DNA of 20,746 nt from DASRWD01 sp044507975 (GTDB taxonomy: Bacteria; Deinococcota; Deinococci; Deinococcales; Trueperaceae). The stretch is from positions 1 to 20,746 of the forward strand of contig JBIQIQ010000033.1 of NCBI GenBank assembly GCA_044507975.1. The letters are read 5' to 3'. Positions 1 through 6,719 of this stretch are shown here, piece after piece. Each line of letters opens with the position of its first letter. The first letter of the stretch is position 1. The notes below the pieces were generated by a model. The model had not been told where the DNA came from. It made no database searches and saw only the letters and a list, made by a program, of their open reading frames with translations. Both the position numbers and the translations under genes were made by a program.

Positions 1-635
1 TCACGAGCCCGAAGGAGGTCGAGTCGTCGATCATGCGCCTGGCGCAGATGGCGCGCGCCACGGGCATGCACCTCATCCTCGCCACGCAGAGGCCGTCGGT
101 CGACATCCTCACGAGCCTGATCAAGGTCAACGTGCCCGCCCGCATGGCGTTCGCGGTCTCCTCGAGCCACGACTCGCGCACGATCCTCGACGGCATGGGC
201 GCGGAACGCCTGATAGGGCTCGGTGACATGCTCTTCTACCAGCCCGGCCTGGTGAAGGCCGTGCGCCTACAGGGGCCGTTCGTCAGCGAGAACGAGATCG
301 GCAGGCTGGCCGACTTCCTGCGCCGCCAGTACTTCGACGACGACTTCGTCGAGGCCTACGGCGCCGACTTCGACCCCCCGCCGGCCGACGACTCGAGCGC
401 CAGCGGCTTCATCGACTGGAACGACGACAAGCTGCGGGCCGCGGCCGAGCTGGTCATCAACGAGGGACAGGCGAGCGTCTCGCGCCTGCAGCGCCGCCTA
501 TCGGTCGGGCACGCCCGCGCGGGCAAGCTCATGGACTCGCTCGAGGCGCTGGGCGTCGTAGGCCCGCACACGGGCAGCAAGCCGCGCGAGGTCCTCGTCG
601 AGCTGCAGGAGCTGCCCAACATCTTCGGGAAATAG
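1..635 (+). CDS. ftsK: DNA translocase FtsK, C-terminal part (5' end outside window)
   Basis: This is the C-terminal end of the FtsK/SpoIIIE septal DNA pump, which moves chromosome ends across the closing division septum by ATP hydrolysis. The frame is open from base 3, so the gene begins upstream of the window; the first ATG at 33 is internal. Visible motor features are KEVESSI, the LILATQRPSVD motif and the DSRTILD...GAERLIGLGDMLF stretch, all typical of the RecA-like beta domain. A winged-helix gamma domain, which in the family reads KOPS-like sequences, lies at about 427-605 (ELVINEGQASVSRLQRRL, then a GKLMDSLEALGVVG helix). The N-terminal membrane segments and Walker A lie outside the window. 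The next gene is convergent, with a hairpin region between them. The identification is secure; whether this is the main FtsK or a paralogue cannot be told. Confidence 0.95.
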   Translation, partial: TSPKEVESSIMRLAQMARATGMHLILATQRPSVDILTSLIKVNVPARMAFAVSSSHDSRTILDGMGAERLIGLGDMLFYQPGLVKAVRLQGPFVSENEIGRLADFLRRQYFDDDFVEAYGADFDPPPADDSSASGFIDWNDDKLRAAAELVINEGQASVSRLQRRLSVGHARAGKLMDSLEALGVVGPHTGSKPREVLVELQELPNIFGK

Positions 636-643
636 AGCTCCGG

Positions 644-668
644 CGACCTGGGCCGAAGGCCCAGGTCG
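644..668. terminator. Perfect 11-bp hairpin between convergent genes
   Basis: Arms CGACCTGGGCC (644-654) and GGCCCAGGTCG (658-668) are exactly complementary around a GAA loop. The hairpin starts 9 bases after the ftsK stop codon and would fold on either strand. No T-run follows on either side, so intrinsic termination is only inferred from position and stem strength. Confidence 0.55.
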
Positions 669-695
669 GCCGCGCGGAGCGCGTAGGAGGCTTCC

Positions 696-723
696 GGGCC
701 CTGGGCCTTCCGGCCCAAGGCCC
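696..723. terminator. Second GC hairpin in the ftsK/asparaginase gap
   Basis: The inner arms TGGGCC (702-707) and GGCCCA (712-717) enclose a TTCC loop. Outer arms GGGCC (696-700) and GGCCC (719-723) extend the stem past one C-A mismatch. It lies 48 bases beyond the stop of the - strand asparaginase gene, so it could end transcription from that side. Confidence 0.45.
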
Positions 724-770
724 CGCGCGGAGCTCGTAGGAACCTGCGGCGCGAACCGCCGGGGGCCAGC

Positions 771-1652
771 TCAGAACAGGTGGACCCCTGCGTCCTCCTG
801 CACGGCCTGGTAAGAGCCCCGCCTCGAGCGGTACGCGACCGCCAGCATGGGCGTGTTGTACGCGAAGCCGAACCTGCCGTCGGCCCCGAGGTAGATGAAC
901 CCGCCATCGCCCCTGGCGTCGACGAGGTCGTCGAGGCCGGCCTGGAGCGCCGCCTCCGGGGAGGCTCCCAGGTCGATGCGCAGGGCGACGGTCCTGCACC
1001 CCGCGGAGCGCAGGAACGCCTCGCCGATGCCGGTGCCAGACAGCGCGTGGCGCTCGTCGCACCAGGTGCCGGCCCCCGGGACCGGGGTGTCGCCCAGGCG
1101 TCCCGGGTACTGCGCCAGGATGCCGCCCGTGCTCGTAGCCGCGGCGAGGCGCCCGTCGTCCGACAGCGCGATCGCGCCCACGGTCCCGCGACCTGGCTCG
1201 TCGGTGCCCTTGCGGCGCCACCTCTCGAGGTCGGTGCGCGTCCTCTCGGTCAGCAGCGCCTCGTTCGGCACCGGGTTCTCCTCGAGGCGCTCGGCCCCCT
1301 CGCCGGCGAGGATCACGTGCGGCGTGGCGGTCCTGACCTTCTCCGCCAGCAGAACGGGGTTCCGCGAGTTCGTCACCGCCGCTACGGCGCCTGCGGTGCC
1401 GTCGCTGACCATGACGCAAGCGTCGAGCTCTACGCGGCCCTCGCGGGTCGGAGCGCCACCCACCCCGGCGTTGAAGGCCGTCCCGTTCGACTCCATGTGT
1501 GTGACCGCCGCGAGGACGGCGCGCACCGGGTCGCCGGTCGCCGTGAGGACCTCGTAGCCGGCGTCGGCCGCTGCCTCGAGGCCGGCCGCGTACGCGCCGT
1601 GGAGAGCGTCCGGCACGGTGCCGGCGCCGCCGTGGATGACAAGGGTAGCCAT
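771..1652 (-). CDS. Isoaspartyl peptidase / L-asparaginase (Ntn-hydrolase, plant type)
   Basis: This 293-residue enzyme belongs to the threonine-type N-terminal nucleophile hydrolases, which hydrolyse isoaspartyl dipeptides and asparagine after self-cleavage into two subunits. It shows HGGAGTVP near the N-terminus, FNAGVGG (60-66) and VELDACVM. The cleavage site is GRGTVGAIA, with Thr157 the expected nucleophile, followed by AATSTGG (171-177) and the substrate-loop motif SGTGIGE (205-211). The length is usual for the cytoplasmic family and no signal peptide is seen. The frame stays open far upstream, but MATLVIHGG is the natural family start. A TG-A-TAGGTT element ends 7 bases before this ATG and no Shine-Dalgarno is visible, which suggests a leaderless message separate from the upstream gene. 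Substrate preference (dipeptide versus free asparagine) cannot be read from sequence. Confidence 0.93.
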   Translation of the reverse strand: MATLVIHGGAGTVPDALHGAYAAGLEAAADAGYEVLTATGDPVRAVLAAVTHMESNGTAFNAGVGGAPTREGRVELDACVMVSDGTAGAVAAVTNSRNPVLLAEKVRTATPHVILAGEGAERLEENPVPNEALLTERTRTDLERWRRKGTDEPGRGTVGAIALSDDGRLAAATSTGGILAQYPGRLGDTPVPGAGTWCDERHALSGTGIGEAFLRSAGCRTVALRIDLGASPEAALQAGLDDLVDARGDGGFIYLGADGRFGFAYNTPMLAVAYRSRRGSYQAVQEDAGVHLF

Positions 1653-1659
1653 GCCGGCC

Positions 1660-1668
1660 AACCTATCA
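1660..1668 (-). promoter_or_regulatory. Candidate extended -10 for a leaderless asparaginase message
   Basis: Read on the - strand this is TG-A-TAGGTT, an extended -10 of TAnnnT form. Seven bases separate it from the ATG at 1652, so transcription would begin at or next to the start codon. No -35 is obvious and the gene lacks a Shine-Dalgarno. The layout matches the leaderless promoters described in Deinococcus. Confidence 0.4.
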
Positions 1669-1710
1669 GGCGCCGCCCCGGAACGCTTGGCCCCGGGTGC
1701 GGCAGCTCGG

Positions 1711-2475
1711 TCAGGGCCCGCCGAAGTAGGGCGTGTAGCTGCCGTCGGGTCTGACCTCGTACCAGACGTTGCTGCTGGCGTCGAAGTACAGCGGGTGACC
1801 CGCGGGGGACTGGTATGAGCTGTTCTGGCTCGGCGCGAAGGGGAGCATCTGCGTCTGTCCGGACGAGTTCGTGTAGGGCTCGACGCCCAGGATGACGCCG
1901 TTGACGAAGCTCTCGTGCGCCCTGTCGTTGGCCGCCTGCTGGTCGCGCCACGAGGCGTTCCAGGCGTCGAACGCCGCCGACTGCTGCTGCATGCGCGCCT
2001 GGAACGCCTCGTTCTGGGCGGCCAGCGCCTGGGCTGACGCCTGTGAGTTCCTGGCCGCCGCCTCGCAGTCGACTGGGTTGCGCTGGCAGTGGATGACCTG
2101 GCCCCAGTAGAGGGCGGTGGCGTCCGGGCTCGCGAGGTCGCCGGTGGTGGTGCGGTAGAGGTCGATGAAGTAGCGCTGGATCTGGGCCTGCTGCTCCGCC
2201 ATCTGCTGCTCGTAGTAGGCCAGTCGCGCGGCGTTCTCCTGCATGGCCGCATCCAGCTGCTGCCCGATGGCGTCCATCGCGGCCATCGGGTCCGCGCCGT
2301 AGCCGGTCCAACCGTAGCCCGGGTACTGCAGCCCCTCGAAGCCGTAGGGGTAGGCCCACATCTGGTAGGCGGGATCGTAGCCGTACTGGTACTGCGCGCT
2401 GGCGAAGCCGCCCAGGGCGGCCGTGACCAGGAGTACGCGGGTCAGGAGCCTGTTCATCGCGGCGCTCCGCATCAT
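1711..2475 (-). CDS. Secreted Tyr/Gln-rich protein of unknown function
   Basis: I do not recognise this 254-residue protein. Its start (MMRSAAMNRLLTRV) carries a signal peptide, with a hydrophobic stretch ending in GGFASAQ and likely cleavage before QYQYG, so it should be exported. The mature N-terminus is rich in Tyr, Trp and Gly (YQYGYDPAYQMWAYPYG). A Gln/Ala-rich helical, coiled-coil-like middle follows (YYEQQMAEQQAQIQRYF; later AARNSQASAQALAAQNEAF). The end is short and Tyr/Asp-rich (VWYEVRPDGSYTPYFGGP). Two cysteines, in CQRNPVDCEAA, could form a disulphide. The ATG at 2475 overlaps the upstream stop as ATGA, supporting coupled translation; ATG at 2457 is an alternative. The coupling suggests it works with the upstream secreted protein, perhaps at the cell surface, but nothing shows how. 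Confidence 0.8.
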   Translation of the reverse strand: MMRSAAMNRLLTRVLLVTAALGGFASAQYQYGYDPAYQMWAYPYGFEGLQYPGYGWTGYGADPMAAMDAIGQQLDAAMQENAARLAYYEQQMAEQQAQIQRYFIDLYRTTTGDLASPDATALYWGQVIHCQRNPVDCEAAARNSQASAQALAAQNEAFQARMQQQSAAFDAWNASWRDQQAANDRAHESFVNGVILGVEPYTNSSGQTQMLPFAPSQNSSYQSPAGHPLYFDASSNVWYEVRPDGSYTPYFGGP

Positions 2476-3428
2476 GGCGCGCCAGGCGCGGCGGCCTGCT
2501 GCAGGAGGTAGGTCGTGTTGCCGAGGTACAGCATCACCGAGCCGCCGTTGCGGTCGGCCCAGAACTCGTACTCCGCACCGCCGGCCATGAAGGAGCCGTG
2601 CAGCGTGAGGTCATCGAGGTGCGCCTGGAACTGGAACTGCTGGCCCTGGTCCTGGATGTACCCGGCGTAGGCGCCCTGCGAGCCCTGCACGTACAGCACC
2701 GTCGCTCCGGCGTTGCCGACGAACGTGCCGTTCCAGTCGATCCCCATCGCGCCCGGCACGCCGGGGGGCTGCGGCGGGAAGCCGCCCGGAGTCTGGGCCG
2801 GCATGCCGCCGGGTGCCTGGGCGGGGAGCTGTCCGGGGATACCGCCTGGGACCTGTGCGGGGACGCCGCCCGGGGTCTGGCCCGGGAAGGCGCCCGGGGT
2901 CTGGTTCGGGAGACCGCCGGGGGCTTGGCCAGGGAAGGCTCCGGGGGTCTGGTTCGGGAAGCCGCCCGCTGCCTGGCCGGGGAAGCCGCCCGTCAACTGG
3001 CCCGGCACCTGGCCCGGCACCTGACCCGGCATGCCTGGCATCTGCCCGAGGGGAGGGGCCACCCCGGCACCGCTACGCTGGAAGGCGATGGGCGGACCGG
3101 CGGGCGCCGGTTGTCCGTTGGCGCCTACCTGGTAGAACTCGATCGTCAACGCGTTCCCGTCCCCGCTCAGAGCGGCCTGGAACCCGAGCGGCCCCTGGGT
3201 CGACTCGACGACGCCGAAGGCGGCCCCGCCGTTGCTCTGCCCTTGGACGGCGAACTGGCCGCTGGGGCCGTTGAGCACCCCGGACAGCGTGCCGTCCTGA
3301 CCCTGCTGCAGGGAGAGGCTCAGACCACCCTCGACCGAGGTGAACATGCCGGAGAACCCCTGCGCGAGCGCCAGCTGCATGCATGCCAGCGCCGTCACCG
3401 CCAACGAGAACCAGACCTTCCGCCGCAT
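2472..3428 (-). CDS. Secreted protein: two related beta-rich domains joined by a Pro-Gly-Gln repeat linker
   Basis: This 318-residue protein begins with a signal peptide (MRRKVWFSLAVTALACMQLALA, likely cleaved before QGFSG). Residues 25-103 form a beta-rich domain with alternating polar/hydrophobic strands (GGLSLSLQQGQDGTLSGVL). Residues 128-226 are a low-complexity linker of octapeptides of the form xPxQxPGG. Residues 231-311 are a second beta-rich domain (WNGTFVGNAGATVLYVQGSQ) that aligns by eye with the first: GTLSGVL with GAYAGYI, GQFAVQGQ with QQFQFQAH. It resembles the short lipocalin-like, up-and-down barrel domains seen in many exported bacterial proteins, but I assign no function. 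AGGAGG at 3434-3439 supports the ATG. It follows the acetyltransferase gene by 31 bases and is coupled (ATGA) to the next secreted-protein gene. Confidence 0.82.
   Translation of the reverse strand: MRRKVWFSLAVTALACMQLALAQGFSGMFTSVEGGLSLSLQQGQDGTLSGVLNGPSGQFAVQGQSNGGAAFGVVESTQGPLGFQAALSGDGNALTIEFYQVGANGQPAPAGPPIAFQRSGAGVAPPLGQMPGMPGQVPGQVPGQLTGGFPGQAAGGFPNQTPGAFPGQAPGGLPNQTPGAFPGQTPGGVPAQVPGGIPGQLPAQAPGGMPAQTPGGFPPQPPGVPGAMGIDWNGTFVGNAGATVLYVQGSQGAYAGYIQDQGQQFQFQAHLDDLTLHGSFMAGGAEYEFWADRNGGSVMLYLGNTTYLLQQAAAPGAP
2751..3047 (-). repeat. Degenerate 24-bp repeats encoding Pro/Gly/Gln octapeptides
   Basis: About twelve imperfect in-frame units encode variants such as FPGQAPGG, LPNQTPGA, FPGQTPGG, VPAQVPGG and MPAQTPGG. 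The start of the run is shorter-period (GQVPGQVPGQ). Such sequence is likely an extended, flexible spacer. In-register repeats of this kind can gain or lose units by slippage, so length may vary between strains. Confidence 0.8.
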
Positions 3429-3459
3429 CGATGCCTCCTGCGCTGGAGGTTAGCGGCGG

Positions 3460-4377
3460 CTACGTTAAACGGGCATTAACGCCGTCGAGGTCGTACTCGG
3501 ACGACTCGCAGACCAGCGTGAAGCCGATGCGCCGGTAGACCTCGTTGGCCGTAGCGTTGTCGAGGTCGGTGAACAGGAAGCAGAAGTCGTTGCCCGCCGC
3601 CAGGAGGGACCGGCAGACCGCGGCGACCAGCGCTTCGGCGTAGCCCCGCCGTCGGCGCTCGGGCGGCGTGTACACGGGCCCGATACGGCGCCCGCGCGGC
3701 GTGCGCCCCCCGACCCCGGCGATGCACACCGGCTCGCCACCCACCTCGAAGACGTGGAGCTGGCGGTAGGAACCCGCGACGAAGTCCCGGAACGTCGCCT
3801 CCGGCCCGCTGACGTCGACCCTGGCCTCGACGAAGAAGTCCCGCAGCCACGGCACGATCACCTCGGCGTCAGAGGCGGTCGCGACCCGAACGTGGCCCTG
3901 CGTCCGCGGCGCGGGCGTCACGTCGCGCAGCATGTAGATCCCTTGTCGCATCGTCCGCCGCGCCCGGAGGCCCTCGCTCGCGGCCCACCACGACGCGACC
4001 TCGGTGGCCGCCGGCTCCGGCCCGACCACGCCGGGAGGCACGACACCGCGGGAGCGCATGTCCTCCAGGAGGACCAGGCGAGCCTCAGGATCGTCACCGT
4101 GGGGCACGACCAGCCGGTAAGGGAGCGTCATCAGGAGGGCGGCCGCGGAGGCGCCGGCGGCGTCCGTGGCGAGCAGCACCTCGGCGTCCTCGCGCCGCAG
4201 CGTTCCGTCGGCCAGGGACGTCGCGATCCCGAGAGGGAGGTTGTTCTCGGGCTCGTGCGTGGCCAGGTGCTCGACGACGCGACGGGCGAGGGTTCGGCGA
4301 CCGGCTTGGTCGGCGGGCGCCCGCTCGACGTAGAACCCGTTGGTCGCTCCGCGGACGCCCCTCGCCGGCCCGTTCAT
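3460..4377 (-). CDS. GNAT-family N-acetyltransferase
   Basis: This 305-residue protein should transfer an acyl group from acyl-CoA to an amine; the acceptor is unknown. The C-terminal GNAT domain (about 162-298) shows the beta4 strand IGPVYTPP and the acetyl-CoA pyrophosphate loop ERRRRGYAEAL (240-250, the R-x-x-G-x-A type). It ends with the DLDNATANEVYRRIGF segment, in which Asn and Tyr are typical. The N-terminal half (15-155) is the size of a second, degenerate GNAT-like lobe, as in other ~300-residue members, but has no clear CoA loop. The start is chosen at ATG 4377: a TATGCT hexamer lies 7 bases upstream and no Shine-Dalgarno is present. ATG 4389 (MLAPMN) is the alternative. The gene diverges from mreD across 51 bases and leads the - strand group toward the secreted proteins. 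Confidence 0.85.
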   Translation of the reverse strand: MNGPARGVRGATNGFYVERAPADQAGRRTLARRVVEHLATHEPENNLPLGIATSLADGTLRREDAEVLLATDAAGASAAALLMTLPYRLVVPHGDDPEARLVLLEDMRSRGVVPPGVVGPEPAATEVASWWAASEGLRARRTMRQGIYMLRDVTPAPRTQGHVRVATASDAEVIVPWLRDFFVEARVDVSGPEATFRDFVAGSYRQLHVFEVGGEPVCIAGVGGRTPRGRRIGPVYTPPERRRRGYAEALVAAVCRSLLAAGNDFCFLFTDLDNATANEVYRRIGFTLVCESSEYDLDGVNARLT

Positions 4378-4384
4378 GGGCGCA

Positions 4385-4390
4385 AGCATA
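4385..4390 (-). promoter_or_regulatory. Candidate -10 (TATGCT) for a leaderless acetyltransferase message
   Basis: On the - strand TATGCT lies 7 bases before the ATG at 4377. Its spacing would place the transcription start at the start codon. No convincing -35 is seen. Confidence 0.35.
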
Positions 4391-4416
4391 GCTCCGGCCG
4401 GAACGGCCCCCCTGGT

Positions 4417-4422
4417 TAGACT
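4417..4422 (+). promoter_or_regulatory. Candidate -10 (TAGACT) for a leaderless mreD message
   Basis: TAGACT, of TAnnnT form, lies 6 bases before the mreD ATG. There is no purine-rich Shine-Dalgarno, so a leaderless transcript is the simplest reading. It would drive the mreD-mrdA-minC unit. Confidence 0.4.
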
Positions 4423-4428
4423 GACGCG

Positions 4429-4920
4429 ATGCGCCTGGTGCTCTTCTACCTGGTCCTGCTCGTCTCGCAGGGCTTCCTCTCGGCGCTGTTCGCGCCTCTC
4501 CCGGCGCCAGACCTGTTCCTCCTCGCCGCCCTCACGCTCCTGTGGCGGGTGCAACCGTGGCAGCTGGTGCTGGTGGCGTACGGCATCGGCCTGCTGCAGG
4601 ACGTCATCGGCCAGGGGGTCCTCGGCATGCACGCGATGGCCCTCGCCGGCGGCGCCCTGACCGCGACGTTCGTGCGGGCGCAGCTCACCAACTCCGGGGC
4701 GCTCGAGCGCCTCCTCGTCGTGTTCGTGGCCGTCCTCGGCAAGTGGGCCGTGATGGCCCTGCTCATCGCGTGGCTCGTCGGGGGTCCGTACAGCGTCGAC
4801 CGGCTCGGGGCGGTGGCCGCCGTCGAGGCCGCGCTCACCGTGGTCGCCGGGCTCGTCGTGCTGCCCTGGAGCGCAGCGCTCCTCGACCGCAGCCGCGTCC
4901 TGCGCAAGGAGCTGATCTGA
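4429..4920 (+). CDS. mreD: Rod shape-determining protein MreD
   Basis: This 163-residue, very hydrophobic protein has about five membrane helices, starting with LVLFYLVLLVSQGFLSALF. It has the MreD signature region GIGLLQDVIGQGVLGMHAMAL, where the family has a (G)LLxDx(L)xxxxLGxxxL pattern. MreD is an inner-membrane part of the elongasome that links MreB/MreC and the peptidoglycan synthases. The assignment rests on size, topology and its place directly before PBP2; sequence conservation in MreD is always low. The stop overlaps the next ATG (TGATG), which indicates translational coupling. No mreB or mreC is adjacent: the upstream gene is a divergent acetyltransferase. Confidence 0.85.
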   Translation: MRLVLFYLVLLVSQGFLSALFAPLPAPDLFLLAALTLLWRVQPWQLVLVAYGIGLLQDVIGQGVLGMHAMALAGGALTATFVRAQLTNSGALERLLVVFVAVLGKWAVMALLIAWLVGGPYSVDRLGAVAAVEAALTVVAGLVVLPWSAALLDRSRVLRKELI

Positions 4921-6719
4921 TGCTGGGTCGCATGCGGCTACTGTTGGCGGTGCTGCTCACCGTGCTGGTGGTGTTCACGGGCCGCCTCATGTCCCTCCAG
5001 CTCGTCCGGACCGACGAGTACGCGCTTCGCAGCATCCAGAACTCCCTGGCCCAGCAGCGCATCTCGCCACTGAGGGGCCGCATCCTCGCTCGCGACGGCA
5101 CGGTCCTGGCCGACGACAGGGTGGCGTACGACCTGCTCTACCGGGGCGGCGGCGCTCCGGAGTGGCCCCGTATCAAGGCCCTGCTCGGCATCGACGGGGA
5201 GCTGCGCGAGCCGGACCGCTCCAAGGCGGAGGAGCAGCTGCACGGCGCCGTCGTCGCGTGGAACATCCCGGACGAGCTGGTGCCGGCGGTGGAGGAGCGC
5301 GTGGCGGGCAGCCCGAGCCTCTACCTGAGGGAGCGGATCGAGCGCACCTACCCGACCAACCTCGCCGCGCAGGTGGTCGGCTACACGCAGCAGGCAGACA
5401 ACGTGCGCAACCCGGGCTACACGATCAACGACCTCGTGGGCGTGTCCGGCATCGAGGCGGCGTACGAGGCGGCGCTGTTCGGCAACGCCGGCACCCGTCA
5501 GGTCGAGGTGAACAGCGGCGGCGTCGAGGTGGCCTCGCACGTGATGCGCACCGCCCAGCCGGGCTTCGACGTCGTGCTCACCCTCGACCCGCAGCTTCAG
5601 CGCCTCGCAGAGGACGTGCTCCAGGGCTCGCTCGCCTACGTCAACGAGGACCGGCGGAGGGTCGGGCTGCCGACGGAGGAGGTCGCCAAGGGCGCTATCA
5701 TCGCGCTCGACCCGCGTACCGGGGAGGTGCTGGCGATGGCCAGCGCGCCGACCTACGACCAGAACGTCTTCACGCACAGGCCGTCCGACCCCGACGCGGT
5801 CGCGGCCGTCCTCAGCAACCCCCACCAGCCCCTCCAGAACCGCGCCGTCGAGGCGTTCCCGCCGGCGTCGACGTTCAAGGTCGTCACGTCCTCGGCCCTC
5901 CTCGAGAACGGCTACGCCACGCCGTCGCAGCGGTACCCGTGCACGGCGGCCTTCCGCTTCGGCGGCATCACGTGGCGGAACTGGGCGACGTTCGACAAGG
6001 GCATGTACGACACCAGCCACGCGATCGCGGACAGCTGCAACACCTACTACTGGTACGCGGCCTACAACACGCCGGGGTTCGCGTCGGGGTGGGCGCCCTT
6101 CATCGAGGACCTCGTCGAGCGCGCTCGCGAGCTCGGCTTCGGCCGTCCCACGGGGGTCGGCCTCCTGGAGGAGAAGGCCGGGCGCATCCCCGACGAGCAG
6201 TGGGTCAGGGCCCAACCGCAGTACGACCACGGCTGGCTGCCTGGCTTCACCCTCAACACGGTCATCGGGCAGGGGGACGTCCTGGCCACGGCCGTGCAGA
6301 CGGCCCAGTTCATCGCGACCCTGGCGAACCGGGGTCAGATGCCGCGGCCGTACCTCGTTCGGCAGATCGGCGAGCAGGTGATGGAGCCGGTCGTCAAGCA
6401 GGTGTCCGGCACCCACTGGCGGGCGCTCATCGACGGCATGGAGCTGATGTTCACAGGCTACCCGTCGGCGAACACGATGGGTCCGAGGGTCTACCCATGG
6501 ACGGTCGCCGGCAAGACCGGCACGGCGCAGACCCCTCGCGGCGGCGACTGGACGCACGCGTGGTTCATGGGCTTCAGCCCTGTCGAGGAGCCGGAGATCG
6601 CGGTCGTGGTATTCATCGAGTACGGCGGCTCCAGCTCACGCGTGTCGGTCCCGGTCGCCCGGGACTTCCTAGCGGGGTACTGGGAGCACAGGGGCATGGA
6701 GGTGCAGGCTTCCCAGTGA
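4920..6719 (+). CDS. mrdA: Penicillin-binding protein 2 (elongasome transpeptidase)
   Basis: This 599-residue class B penicillin-binding protein cross-links peptidoglycan during cell elongation. It has one N-terminal membrane anchor (about 6-26), a dimerisation/pedestal domain (LRGRILARDGTVLADD at about 51-66, YPTNLAAQVVGY), and a C-terminal transpeptidase domain. Catalytic motifs are complete: PASTFK with nucleophile Ser317 and Lys320, SCN at 372-374, and KTGT at 532-535; IGQGD at 449-453 is also typical. The ATG at 4920 shares a base with the mreD stop; an internal ATG (MRLLLAV) four codons on is possible. The frame is open further upstream, but that part is an antiphase shadow of mreD. The gene runs into minC with a GTGA overlap. 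The usual partner glycosyltransferase, rodA, is not in view. Confidence 0.95.
   Translation: MLGRMRLLLAVLLTVLVVFTGRLMSLQLVRTDEYALRSIQNSLAQQRISPLRGRILARDGTVLADDRVAYDLLYRGGGAPEWPRIKALLGIDGELREPDRSKAEEQLHGAVVAWNIPDELVPAVEERVAGSPSLYLRERIERTYPTNLAAQVVGYTQQADNVRNPGYTINDLVGVSGIEAAYEAALFGNAGTRQVEVNSGGVEVASHVMRTAQPGFDVVLTLDPQLQRLAEDVLQGSLAYVNEDRRRVGLPTEEVAKGAIIALDPRTGEVLAMASAPTYDQNVFTHRPSDPDAVAAVLSNPHQPLQNRAVEAFPPASTFKVVTSSALLENGYATPSQRYPCTAAFRFGGITWRNWATFDKGMYDTSHAIADSCNTYYWYAAYNTPGFASGWAPFIEDLVERARELGFGRPTGVGLLEEKAGRIPDEQWVRAQPQYDHGWLPGFTLNTVIGQGDVLATAVQTAQFIATLANRGQMPRPYLVRQIGEQVMEPVVKQVSGTHWRALIDGMELMFTGYPSANTMGPRVYPWTVAGKTGTAQTPRGGDWTHAWFMGFSPVEEPEIAVVVFIEYGGSSSRVSVPVARDFLAGYWEHRGMEVQASQ

Larger units (their letters stand above)
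644..743. repeat. Two degenerate copies of a hairpin-plus-tail module
   Basis: Each hairpin (644-668 and 696-723) contains a CTGGGCC/GGCCCA core. Each is followed by nearly the same tail, CGCGCGGAGCGCGTAGGAGG at 671-690 and CGCGCGGAGCTCGTAGGAAC at 724-743 (17 of 20 bases equal). The spacing between tails is 53 bases. This looks like a duplicated intergenic element, possibly one dispersed in the genome; only two copies can be seen here. It fills most of the 135-base gap and no gene is visible in it. Confidence 0.5.

Noticed and set aside
1653..2252. Apparent 200-residue N-terminal extension of the asparaginase
   Set aside because: The extension is an out-of-frame reading of the secreted-protein gene (low-complexity Arg/Pro/Thr); the family start is MATLVIHGG at 1652.
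2751..3047. Possible CRISPR-like or noncoding repeat array
   Set aside because: The units are in frame, degenerate, contiguous without spacers, and encode a regular Pro/Gly/Gln linker.
4938..6557. Long open frame (539 codons) on the - strand opposite mrdA
   Set aside because: It is Arg/Val/Asp-rich without motifs, exactly opposite a gene with intact catalytic motifs; a usual effect of high GC content.
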